Shown here piece after piece: positions 7,238-13,854 of a stretch of 18,173 nt of DNA. Source of the DNA: DATAYF01 sp036272735 (GTDB lineage: Bacteria > Chloroflexota > Ktedonobacteria > Ktedonobacterales > Ktedonobacteraceae). Within the stretch, counting starts at the first letter, position 1, and every line of letters starts with the position of its first letter. The stretch spans positions 1 through 18,173 of the forward strand of contig DATAYF010000358.1 in assembly GCA_036272735.1 (NCBI GenBank). The letters run 5' to 3'. Under the pieces are notes generated by a model. The model saw only the letters and a list, made by a program, of their open reading frames with translations. It searched no databases and was not told the DNA's origin. Both the position numbers and the translations under genes were made by a program.

Positions 7238-8443
7238 ATGTCTACTGTACCCGTGCGTACGATTACCTTTGGTCTGGCTGATCCACATCCCTTATCCGCG
7301 CAAAGCATTCGTCATGTTGCCATTGCTCTTGCACAAGCCAGGGGGCGTTTTCATGCCGAGGGCTACGAGGTGCAGACGGTGCGCCTCTCAACCCGTCCCG
7401 TACTGGATGACCTTGCCGATTGGCCCGCACACAATCTGTTGCGCTATGTACATGAACTGCAAACCATGCTTGTAGATAACAGCCTGGAATATTGTTCGCT
7501 TGGTCCCGCGCAAGCTCTGCGTCACGATTTCTCCCTGGCACGTCTCGATCTGCTTGCGGATATGCTCATTGTCGCGCCCGTTGTGAGTGCCACAGTGCAG
7601 TTCGCAGGTGCGAGCAATGGGCACCTGATGTTTCGGCACGAGGCGGCTTTACCAACAGCGCGCCTTATTCAACGCCTGGCGCAGGAAACTGCCGAGGGGT
7701 TTGGAAATTTTCGCTTTGCCATGCTCGCTTGCGTCGATCCTGGCTCACCTTTCTTTCCGGCCGCGTATCACTCTCCCACTGCGGTTTCGCAGCTTTCTAT
7801 CGGCTTGCAAGCTGCTTCGATTATTGCCGATGCGCTGCACTCTTACCACGAAAATATGGCAACGCGTGAACCTGATCTTGCACAGATTACGCAACACGTA
7901 AGTGCGGAATTTAGCAGGCGCAAAGCTCCTTATGCCGACCTGGCCCAAAAAACTGCCCAGGAGCTTGGTCTCGTTTACGGGGGGATGGATTATTCGCCCG
8001 CGCCCATGGGTGAAGATAGCATTGTCGCGGCTATAGAACAAGCGGGCTACGGCACATTTGGTTCTTCTGGCACGCTTGCCCTGGTGGCAGCGTTGACCGC
8101 GGTCTTGAAGGGATTATCTCCGCAGTCCGCCGGGTATAACGGCTTGATGTTTCCCGTGCTGGAGGATGCTGCCCTGGGACGGCGCTGGGAAGAAGGATTG
8201 GTTACCGCGCAACAATTATTACTCTACTCCTCAGTATGTGGCACTGGACTAGATACCATCCCTATCGCTGGCGATACACCCACAGAGACCATCGCACGGC
8301 TGTTAGTAGATGTGGCTACGCTGGCGTATCGCTTGCATAAGCCGCTCTCCGCGCGTTTGTTTCCCGTCCCTGGGAAACGAGCCGGAGAGCGTACAGCCTT
8401 TACCTCACCATATTTAACAAATACAGTGGTGCAAAGAATTTAA
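7238..8443 (+). CDS. DUF711 family protein (UPF0210-like)
   Basis: A 401-residue soluble protein of the DUF711 family (PF05167), whose reaction is not established; members have been likened structurally to pyruvate formate-lyase-type folds. Recognisable blocks are the N-terminal TITFGLADPHPLSAQSI, the Cys/Pro/Gly stretch CVDPGSPFFPAAYHSP, GMDYSPAPMGEDSIVAAIE, GTFGSSGTLALVAALTAVLK, GYNGLMFPVLEDAALG and the late CGTGLDTIPIAGDT. The start at 7238 is chosen over an in-frame ATG at 7214 because AGGAAAGG sits 5-6 bases before it. It stands alone: the next gene is convergent. No partner such as the small ACT-domain protein often linked to DUF711 is present. Function remains unknown. Confidence 0.8.
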   Translation: MSTVPVRTITFGLADPHPLSAQSIRHVAIALAQARGRFHAEGYEVQTVRLSTRPVLDDLADWPAHNLLRYVHELQTMLVDNSLEYCSLGPAQALRHDFSLARLDLLADMLIVAPVVSATVQFAGASNGHLMFRHEAALPTARLIQRLAQETAEGFGNFRFAMLACVDPGSPFFPAAYHSPTAVSQLSIGLQAASIIADALHSYHENMATREPDLAQITQHVSAEFSRRKAPYADLAQKTAQELGLVYGGMDYSPAPMGEDSIVAAIEQAGYGTFGSSGTLALVAALTAVLKGLSPQSAGYNGLMFPVLEDAALGRRWEEGLVTAQQLLLYSSVCGTGLDTIPIAGDTPTETIARLLVDVATLAYRLHKPLSARLFPVPGKRAGERTAFTSPYLTNTVVQRI

Positions 8444-8537
8444 GGAGTCCATCCCATCTGTGATAAGCACTCACCACGTTGTGAAGAGCATGCAAGCGAA
8501 AAGAGGTTGGAAATGAGGTTCTATGTGAGGCTTTAGA

Positions 8538-9134
8538 TTAGAGAAACGCGTTCTCGCCCCATAGGGCTGCCATCACACCTCGGTAGGAACTGCGTACATT
8601 CTCGTAGAGCCTGGCGTTTTCAATAGCCAGGGCTGCAAGGCTTGCCAATACGGAGAGAAATTGTACATCTTCTTCACGAAACTCGCTTGGTTCGTCAGTG
8701 TATACGCGCATGACGCCCATCGCTTTCCCGTGAACTTCTAGCGGCACACAGAGCACAGAAACAATGCCTTCTGCTCTGGCCGCTTCTTTGTACTGAAAAC
8801 GCGGATCCGTCCTGGCATCAGCAATGATTACAGGACTACCGTGCAAAGCTTCGCCATCGATGGGGCTTGCATTCACCTCTACCGGTCCTTTAGAAAGATA
8901 ATTTTCACTGAGCCCATAAACTGAACTGAGCTTGAGTTGCCCTAACTCTTGATCGAGCAAGCGCAACCCACAAGCTTTCACCTGCATGGCTTCGGTGGTG
9001 CTTTTCACAATACTTTGCAGCACTTGATCAAGTTCCAGGCTAGATGAAATTGTCAGCGCCGCTTGATAGAGGGCTGTGTAGTAATCCATGTGAGTACGAG
9101 GTGGCGGGCCAGCCATGTTGGAATCTGCTGTCAT
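8538..9134 (-). CDS. stand-alone GAF-domain sensor protein
   Basis: 198 residues, almost entirely one GAF domain (about 28-180). It has the usual opening helix (ALYQAALTISSSLELDQVLQ), the core VKACGLRLLD, the block SPVIIADARTDPRFQY, then SVLCVPLEVHGKAMGVMRVY and the closing helix VQFLSVLASLAALAIENARLYE. There is no kinase, cyclase, HTH or membrane segment, so any output must go through a partner. GAF domains of this type bind small ligands or cofactors; the ligand cannot be read here. The start is supported by GGGAGG about 8 bases upstream. It lies 267 bases downstream of a USP gene on the same strand, behind its own promoter and a palindrome overlapping the predicted start point. Confidence 0.85.
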   Translation of the reverse strand: MTADSNMAGPPPRTHMDYYTALYQAALTISSSLELDQVLQSIVKSTTEAMQVKACGLRLLDQELGQLKLSSVYGLSENYLSKGPVEVNASPIDGEALHGSPVIIADARTDPRFQYKEAARAEGIVSVLCVPLEVHGKAMGVMRVYTDEPSEFREEDVQFLSVLASLAALAIENARLYENVRSSYRGVMAALWGENAFL

Positions 9135-9179
9135 CGTAGGAACCTCCCGCTAAGCAACGATACACGACTTTTTAATACG

Positions 9180-9202
9180 ATATGTACTTGAGTAATACAT
9201 AT
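9180..9202. promoter_or_regulatory. operator-like inverted repeat at the GAF start point
   Basis: ATATGTA (9180-9186) and TACATAT (9196-9202) are perfect 7-base inverted halves separated by nine bases. The repeat begins directly downstream of the predicted -10 and covers the predicted start point near 9198, the usual place for a repressor site. As RNA it could also form a weak AT-rich hairpin. Confidence 0.4.
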
Positions 9203-9204
9203 AT

Positions 9205-9213
9205 ATTGTAGCA
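9205..9213 (-). promoter_or_regulatory. candidate extended -10 promoter of the GAF gene
   Basis: The minus strand carries TGCTACAAT (TGn plus TACAAT). The -35 region is poor (TTTCCT at 17 bases), as is common with extended -10 promoters. The start point would be near 9198, leaving a leader of about 64 bases before the ATG at 9134. Confidence 0.4.
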
Positions 9214-9243
9214 TACGTCCCAGGGAGAGGAAAAACAGATCTT

Positions 9244-9308
9244 TATTCCGAGTTACAACCCTGCTACGCCGCTCGCTTCGTTCAGTGGCTCGGAATAGGC
9301 CGTAGCAG
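9244..9308. repeat. two interleaved perfect inverted repeats (pseudoknot order)
   Basis: TATTCCGAG (9244-9252) pairs with CTCGGAATA (9289-9297). CTGCTACG (9261-9268) pairs with CGTAGCAG (9301-9308). The order A-B-A'-B' means the stems interlock as a pseudoknot or exclude each other as a switch. A further 7-base hairpin (CATCGTA 9327-9333, TACGATG 9344-9350) lies next to it. All of it sits between the USP stop codon and the GAF promoter, so it would be in the 3' part of any USP transcript. Confidence 0.45.
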
Positions 9309-9401
9309 TATGCATTGTGTCCACAGCATCGTACGCCATGGTTTACGATGATGACGTAGCATCGCCAATGGGACGGCTTCGTTCTCGATAAAACACGTGC
9401 T

Positions 9402-9908
9402 CTAGCTGGGATTAGAGCGTGGCGCAGGGTCTTGTACCAACCATACGCGACAAGGCGCGTTCGCCAGAACGTAGGGAATAGTGCGTCCCAAATTCTCGTC
9501 CGCTTTACTCCCGTTACGTACCAAACCAAGCAAAATCAATGCACATCTATGGTCCCTGGCCTCATCAACAATAGCCGTACCTGCTTCTCGTGCTTGCACA
9601 ACTTCCGCCACGGCCTCGCAACCCACACGATTGGCAACTTGCATTCCTACATTCAAAATTTTGTCGGCACGTTCAGATTCCTCGGTAAGAACGGCTTTTA
9701 ATGGCAAAGCACGTGGCACTTCAATCACATGGACAAGGTGAACCTTACGCTTGGCTCCCTTAGCCATCTGGCAACCGAGATATACCAGATTGGTATCGAG
9801 TTGCTCACCACCGATTATTACAGCAATGTCGCCAGCGGTGCTCTCTCCAAGAGCTGATTTACTTATCTCAGTTTCTTCTTTGGCCTTAGAACCCCACAAG
9901 TGAACCAT
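9402..9908 (-). CDS. universal stress protein (UspA family)
   Basis: 168 residues, one USP domain: an N-terminal strand DIAVIIGGEQ, helix NLVYLGCQMAKGAKRK, strand VHLVHVIEVPRALPL, a middle helix around ADKILNVGMQVANRVG, strand CALILLGLV and the C-terminal helix/strand VLANAPCRVWLV. The ALPL-type segment resembles USP domains found with amino-acid permeases. The nucleotide-binding glycine motif is altered (G-x4-G-x7-GRT rather than G-x2-G-x9-G-S/T), so ATP binding is uncertain. The first about 25 residues are a polar extension. The start is supported by AGGAGA 8 bases upstream. USPs act in the cytoplasm in stress tolerance, with varied partners. No permease gene is adjacent. Confidence 0.82.
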   Translation of the reverse strand: MVHLWGSKAKEETEISKSALGESTAGDIAVIIGGEQLDTNLVYLGCQMAKGAKRKVHLVHVIEVPRALPLKAVLTEESERADKILNVGMQVANRVGCEAVAEVVQAREAGTAIVDEARDHRCALILLGLVRNGSKADENLGRTIPYVLANAPCRVWLVQDPAPRSNPS

Positions 9909-10209
9909 GTTTCTCTTCTCCTGATAGAGCGTGATAAAACAGCATCATCGAATATCTTCAGTGTTGGCGTTGATTAAACATCATCGGTTGCTTGGTTTTT
10001 AAACCCTACGGATTGTAACGTCTACAACCCTGTCCGTCAACACCAGAAACATGAATCGGTCAATTGTCGCCCGTTCTTCCTATCAAGATATCATATCTGC
10101 GCGTATTCTGCCATAGCATACGTGATGTTTTACAGCCCACGCTTGCTCAATTGACGCCTTCAGGTGATAACGTATCAAGCATTCCTGATAGTATTCCGCG
10201 ACCGCTCCT
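9909..10209. other. 301-base spacer upstream of the USP gene
   Basis: No gene is supported. A minus-strand frame crossing it overlaps the membrane-protein gene and looks like chance. The one tidy element is AGATATCATATCT (10086-10098), a 6-base inverted repeat around a single C, about 180 bases upstream of the USP start. No clear promoter or terminator was identified. Confidence 0.35.
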
Positions 10210-10794
10210 TTATTCTCTTTGTCCCACGCTTCTATCGATTTTCCCTTGATTATTGAGCAAAATCGCTCGTGCCCGCGACTTTCGACTAATGTTTTCGGGA
10301 TCGATGAAACGTAGCGCGACGACTGTTTTCGCGCTCTTGTTTCGGGCATTGGGCGGTGGCGTGCTCGTTTTCTGTCCAATGGCCCCGCGTACCCTGCCTC
10401 TGCGTACCATGCCAATGATTACGCCAAGTACGATGCCTATGACCACCCCTACAAGTACGGTCACTGGCTCTTGTAATCGCAACGTTGGCAAGGCAAAGCT
10501 GGCTGCAAAGGAGAGTACTCCGAGCACCAATCCTAAAATAACGGCGAATAAAACGACCACAATGGGGTTGGGTCCTGTCCGTCTTGTCTGGAGGAAGTAT
10601 TCGTTACGCCCACGATTCGGACCATGTTCGCGGTAGAGGCCACGTCCGACCGTGCCCTCGGTGAGATGGTACACCTCCTCCTCGCCGAAGCCCTCTTTGT
10701 GCAGCTTGCTCGTTGCTGCTTCCGCTTTGGCCTCATCTGTAAAAACCGCCAGCAAATCATAGTTGGCAGGTTGTTGCTGCTGTTGTTGTTGCAT
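10210..10794 (-). CDS. two-TM membrane protein, general-stress-protein-like
   Basis: 194 residues. A glutamine run at residues 2-8 precedes a soluble domain (YDLLAVFTDEAKAEAATSKL, then EGFGEEEVYHLTEG) resembling the N-terminal fold of general stress proteins of the YflT/DUF1269 kind, which monitor or respond to stress by unknown means. Two hydrophobic helices follow (PIVVVLFAVILGLVLGVL and VTVLVGVVIGIVLGVIIGMV), with a basic stretch RRGRVRG after them, so both ends probably face the cytoplasm. The tail TVVALRFIDPENISRKSRAR resembles the closing strand-helix of those stress proteins. AGGAGC 8 bases before ATG sets the start, and a TATAAT promoter is just upstream. The family call is tentative; the membrane topology is firmer. 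Confidence 0.65.
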   Translation of the reverse strand: MQQQQQQQPANYDLLAVFTDEAKAEAATSKLHKEGFGEEEVYHLTEGTVGRGLYREHGPNRGRNEYFLQTRRTGPNPIVVVLFAVILGLVLGVLSFAASFALPTLRLQEPVTVLVGVVIGIVLGVIIGMVRRGRVRGAIGQKTSTPPPNARNKSAKTVVALRFIDPENISRKSRARAILLNNQGKIDRSVGQRE

Positions 10795-10832
10795 GCTCGT
10801 TGCTCCTACATAGGCTAGTGGATGTCTGCTTC

Positions 10833-10862
10833 ATTATATTGCCACACGCTGCCTCTTGTATA
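10833..10862 (-). promoter_or_regulatory. sigma-70-type promoter of the membrane-protein gene
   Basis: On the minus strand TATACA (-35, 10862-10857), 18 bases, then a perfect TATAAT (-10, 10838-10833). The start point is near 10826, 32 bases before the ATG. The promoter fits wholly in the gap after the dnaA stop codon, so the gene need not depend on dnaA transcription. Confidence 0.5.
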
Positions 10863-10873
10863 GATCAGGTGGG

Positions 10874-12475
10874 CTAGCCTTGTTTCTGTTGAACAAGCTC
10901 CAACACTGCTGCAACTTCGCGCCGTATGCGCTCGTTATGCTGTATTTCCGCGTACACTTTTTCCCATCCGTGCATGATCGTGGTATGGTCGCGTCCGCCT
11001 AACGCGTTGCCTATCTGAAGCAGTGAAGCACTGGTCTCTTCACGCATCAAATACATAGCAACCTGACGCGGCCAGACGTTGTCGCGATCACGCTGCTTGC
11101 CGCGTAGGCGTTCGTTATCCACATTATAGTAATGGCACACCCCTGCCAACACTTCTGCCACCGTCAAATTTGCCTGCGACTTCTTTGCTGTATGATAGAT
11201 ATTTTCCAGCGCCTGTGCTGCTAAACTCACGGTAATTGGTGCATCATGGAGCGTGGCATAGGCGATGACCCGGTTAAGCGCGCCCTCCAACTCGCGTACA
11301 CTACTAAACGCCGTTCGCGCGACGTAATCGGTCACGGCTGAAGGGACGACAAAATGCAGCGAATCACATTTAGAGCGCAAAATTGCCAGGCGATGTTCGT
11401 ATTCTGGCGGCTGAACGTCGGCAAGCAATCCCCATTCGAAACGTGAACGCAAGCGATCCTGTAAACTTGGAATGGCTTTTGGCGGCCGATCACTAGTCAC
11501 CACAATTTGTTTGTAGGCATCGTGAAGCGTATTAAAGGTATGGAAAAACTCTTCTTCCGTCGATTCCTTGCCTGCAATGAATTGAATGTCGTCAACCAGC
11601 AGAATATCGATCTGCCGGTATTTTGCCCGAAACTCTTCGGTTTGCTTGAAACGAATGGCGTTCACAATCTCATTCGTAAATTTCTCGGAGGTGGTATAGA
11701 GCACCGTTAAGCCTGCTGCTTCGCCGACATTGCCTACTGCATGGAGCAAATGAGTTTTCCCCAGACCAACACCCCCATAGAGAAAAAGCGGATTGTAGAT
11801 ATGGCCGGGATTCTCCGATACCGCCAGCGAGGCGGCATGCGCCAATTGATTCGATTTTCCTACAATAAAGCTATTAAACGTATAGCGAGGGCTGAGCGGA
11901 CCTGCGCCTGGTAGCAACGTTGGCGGGCTGGCTATAAATGGTAATTGTCGTACCTGTTGTGGCGGATAGGGCAATTCCGCTTCTGCATGTGATTGTTCCG
12001 GATCCATAAGTGGCAACAGTTCCAGTGGTGTACTCCCATTGTCGATACGTGCTCGTTTAGGGTGGCGATGAGCGTTAGGGTGTGGTATGAAAGGCGCTAT
12101 GGAGCGCATTGCCGCAGCATCGTCGTTGGCACGTTTGTCTCCACGTCCTGAGAGGCGTCCTCGTGCCAGGCGGTACGGGCGCTTCAGTGGTGTGAATATG
12201 CTTTCGGCCTGTTCGCTCTGACCTGCCTGGTCTTTCATGACTACAATCTGCACCTCTACAGATCCTCCCGTAATCTCTTCCAACATGGCATGTATCTTGT
12301 CCAGAAAGTGATCTTCCAGGTACGATTGGATAAACATCGTTGGCACTCCCACAACAAAGATGCCACCTTGAAAAGAAATTGCCGAGCTTCCCGCAAACCA
12401 GGTAGTAAAAACCTGAGGACTCACCTTTTTTTGTATTCTTTCTATGACCGTTTGCCAGATTTGTTTTGCATTCAC
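10874..12475 (-). CDS. dnaA: chromosomal replication initiator DnaA
   Basis: 533 residues with the four DnaA domains. Domain I (1-85, IWQTVIERIQKKVSPQVFTTW) is for DnaB and self-contacts. A long low-complexity linker spans about 90-195. Domain III is the AAA+ ATPase: Walker A GGVGLGKT 234-241, Walker B LLVDDIQF with D295/D296, sensor VVTSDRPP and the arginine-finger region SLQDRLRSRFEWGL. Domain IV has the DnaA-box-binding signature GGRDHTTIMHG (R495, H497). It opens DNA at oriC in the ATP form. The start is GTG, supported by AAGGGGTG 7 bases before it. No dnaN, recF or rpmH is adjacent and no DnaA-box cluster is seen, so origin location cannot be read here. All functional motifs are intact. 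Confidence 0.95.
   Translation of the reverse strand: MNAKQIWQTVIERIQKKVSPQVFTTWFAGSSAISFQGGIFVVGVPTMFIQSYLEDHFLDKIHAMLEEITGGSVEVQIVVMKDQAGQSEQAESIFTPLKRPYRLARGRLSGRGDKRANDDAAAMRSIAPFIPHPNAHRHPKRARIDNGSTPLELLPLMDPEQSHAEAELPYPPQQVRQLPFIASPPTLLPGAGPLSPRYTFNSFIVGKSNQLAHAASLAVSENPGHIYNPLFLYGGVGLGKTHLLHAVGNVGEAAGLTVLYTTSEKFTNEIVNAIRFKQTEEFRAKYRQIDILLVDDIQFIAGKESTEEEFFHTFNTLHDAYKQIVVTSDRPPKAIPSLQDRLRSRFEWGLLADVQPPEYEHRLAILRSKCDSLHFVVPSAVTDYVARTAFSSVRELEGALNRVIAYATLHDAPITVSLAAQALENIYHTAKKSQANLTVAEVLAGVCHYYNVDNERLRGKQRDRDNVWPRQVAMYLMREETSASLLQIGNALGGRDHTTIMHGWEKVYAEIQHNERIRREVAAVLELVQQKQG
11115..11123 (+). other. single consensus DnaA box inside dnaA
   Basis: TTATCCACA, a perfect consensus box, occurs within the domain IV coding region. 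It encodes part of NVDNE, so it may be a coding coincidence. No second box lies nearby. Confidence 0.2.
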
Positions 12476-12550
12476 GCGTGCTCACCCCTTGGGGATAGTG
12501 TAATAAAAAATAAAAGGTCCCTACCTGGTGCGTTATCGTAGCGGACTGTA

Positions 12551-12579
12551 ATAGTAACACTAAATGAAAACACTGTAAA
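12551..12579 (-). promoter_or_regulatory. candidate dnaA promoter
   Basis: On the minus strand TTTACA (12579-12574, five of six to TTGACA), 17 bases, then TACTAT (12556-12551). The start point is near 12544, about 70 bases before the GTG. A second, farther candidate is TTGTGA (12677-12672), 17 bases, TATACA (12654-12649), which overlaps the opposing lipoprotein promoter. Confidence 0.4.
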
Positions 12580-12644
12580 GCTTCACGTTTGCGGCCCTCT
12601 TTTTGTACCAGCCTCTACACTACCTTATAGGTTTTTGGACGCAA

Positions 12645-12672
12645 TTGCTGTATACTAAACCAATGGTATAAT
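12645..12672 (+). promoter_or_regulatory. sigma-70-type promoter of the lipoprotein gene
   Basis: TTGCTG (12645-12650), a 16-base spacer, then a perfect TATAAT (12667-12672). The start point is near 12679, giving a leader of about 75 bases. It overlaps a candidate promoter for dnaA on the other strand. Confidence 0.55.
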
Positions 12673-12706
12673 CACAATCTTCTATGGCCTTTTACTATCT
12701 CTATCC

Positions 12707-12730
12707 TAGAGAACCCTCGCCGGGTCTCTA
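12707..12730 (+). promoter_or_regulatory. leader hairpin before the lipoprotein gene
   Basis: TAGAGAACCC and GGGTCTCTA form a nine-pair stem with a one-base bulge and a 5-base loop (TCGCC). It lies between the predicted start point and the ribosome site AAGGAG (12742-12747). It could modulate translation or stabilise the transcript; it is not followed by a T run. Confidence 0.4.
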
Positions 12731-12753
12731 TTGATCTCGATAAGGAGCCTTCT

Positions 12754-13449
12754 ATGCCTGTTGTGTCTCACCTTTTTTCTTTGCTACTACACATAACGTG
12801 GAGAAGACGACACCCTCATCTGCTCATTCCCTTCTGTTGTGCTACCTTACTCACTGGTCTGCTACTCACGGCCTGCTCTTCTGGTGGTGGTTCCACCTCT
12901 GCCAACTCAACAATCCCATTGGCACAGATCCATTGGTGTGGGAAACCCTCTTTATTGTTTCGTGATGAGGGGGCAAGTACTCCGGGTACCGTAGCAACTC
13001 CAAAGGCAACAACGAACGGTACTCCTACTGCGAAGAGTGGAACACCAAAGACGATTACCAACTGGAATCAGTTTAAAAATAGCCTCGGTTTTACGCTCTA
13101 CCTGCCCGCTACGCTGGCGCACGGCACCTGTTTAAGCAGCGCTTTTGGGACTGTTCACGATCCAATATTTGGTAGCAGTTTCACCATTGGTTTTATGTTA
13201 CCAAATCATGATCCAATCACCCTATCTGAAGCCCCTTTGCATACGCAAAGTCCAAAATTTCAGTGCAGCGCTACCGCCGCTAATAATGCCGCTGGTACAG
13301 GGACAAGCACGAAGCAACCACCATTGGAACTGTGTACCGGCGCGCATAAAACAACGAATATTGTGTTTTCTGCTCTTGGCTCCACGAGTGAACTGCAAAC
13401 ATTCTTTCAAAATTTGCAGCCAGACGTGAATTGGATACCAACCACATAG
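12754..13449 (+). CDS. predicted secreted lipoprotein of unknown function
   Basis: 231 residues. A long positively charged N-region (WRRRHPH) precedes a hydrophobic stretch and a lipobox LLTAC, giving Cys41 as the predicted lipid-modified first residue after signal peptidase II cleavage. The mature protein starts with a Ser/Gly/Thr-rich linker and has a second low-complexity Thr/Ala/Pro/Lys stretch (about 77-107), then a small globular region from NWNQFKNSLGFTLYLPATLA to the end, with several cysteines that could pair. I recognise no family. It probably sits on the outer face of the cytoplasmic membrane. The start has AAGGAG 6 bases upstream. It is divergent from dnaA and shares its control region, but nothing else links the two. 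Confidence 0.75.
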   Translation: MPVVSHLFSLLLHITWRRRHPHLLIPFCCATLLTGLLLTACSSGGGSTSANSTIPLAQIHWCGKPSLLFRDEGASTPGTVATPKATTNGTPTAKSGTPKTITNWNQFKNSLGFTLYLPATLAHGTCLSSAFGTVHDPIFGSSFTIGFMLPNHDPITLSEAPLHTQSPKFQCSATAANNAAGTGTSTKQPPLELCTGAHKTTNIVFSALGSTSELQTFFQNLQPDVNWIPTT

Positions 13450-13513
13450 CTCTTTTGTACCCCCCTTTTTCGGCCTGACAACTGCTTCTAGCACGAGTCG
13501 GCTGAAAAGTGGC

Positions 13514-13543
13514 TCGACGCTCAACTTACTCTTCTGATATAAT
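13514..13543 (+). promoter_or_regulatory. extended -10 promoter candidate upstream of the FHA gene
   Basis: TGATATAAT (13535-13543) is an extended -10 with a perfect TATAAT. TCGACG (13514-13519), 18 bases upstream, is a modest -35. The start point is near 13550, giving a leader of about 305 bases to the ATG at 13855. Confidence 0.45.
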
Positions 13544-13554
13544 GACAGCAGTTT

Positions 13555-13574
13555 CTTGTACACATGTATACAAG
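13555..13574. promoter_or_regulatory. operator-like 20-base palindrome
   Basis: CTTGTACACATGTATACAAG is a palindrome at 18 of 20 positions (one mismatched pair). It begins 12 bases after the -10 TATAAT, overlapping the early transcribed region, where a TetR- or MarR-type repressor would bind. No regulator gene is adjacent in this window. Confidence 0.45.
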
Positions 13575-13854
13575 CAAACATCTGTCTATCGGGTTCCTCC
13601 AGGCGAATAGGGGGGGACTTGCGTGCAGTGCAATGGGTTCCTTGGTTCCGGGATGTGTGCCGTTTTCGTTTGTCTGTGCCGCGAGACAACAAGAAAAAGA
13701 TGAAGCGAGCGTAGCGTACTTTGGTATATGTCCTTGCTAAGCGCAACTCTGCTCTCATGCGTACGTAGTCGAGGAATTGGAGCGTTCACCTCGAACTTGC
13801 CTCCCCTAACGAAACCAGGGGATTACAGCAGATATAATTTGGAGGAATTTTTAC

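Larger units (their letters stand above)
13450..13854 (+). other. 405-base spacer or long leader before the FHA gene
   Basis: It contains an extended -10 promoter, a palindrome at the start point and a predicted leader of about 300 bases. A 58-codon ATG frame (13564-13740) fits inside the leader but has no ribosome site. A TCCCCT/AGGGGA hairpin (13802-13822) lies upstream of the FHA ribosome site GGAGG (13841-13845). A TATAAT at 13833-13838 is too close to the gene to give a normal leader. No terminator with a T run follows the lipoprotein gene. Confidence 0.4.

Noticed and set aside
8444..8537. Bidirectional terminator between convergent DUF711 and GAF genes
   Set aside because: Only a four-base TCAC/GTGA stem is visible, with no T run.
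9131..9529. Minus-strand frame between the USP and GAF genes
   Set aside because: It overlaps the USP 3' end and the GAF start, has no ribosome site, and its sequence reflects the inverted repeats rather than a protein family.
10083..10415. Minus-strand frame overlapping the membrane-protein gene
   Set aside because: Out of frame with a gene that has a promoter, a ribosome site and two membrane helices. No family resemblance.
12476..12753. Replication origin upstream of dnaA
   Set aside because: No DnaA-box cluster and no AT-rich unwinding region accompany it.
13222..13758. Long minus-strand frame across the lipoprotein 3' end and the following spacer
   Set aside because: Antisense to a gene with a clear lipobox and ribosome site. 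It has no recognisable domain, and its basic, Cys-rich composition looks like chance.
13833..13838. TATAAT just upstream of the FHA gene as its promoter
   Set aside because: The start point would fall in the ribosome site, leaving a leader of about ten bases.
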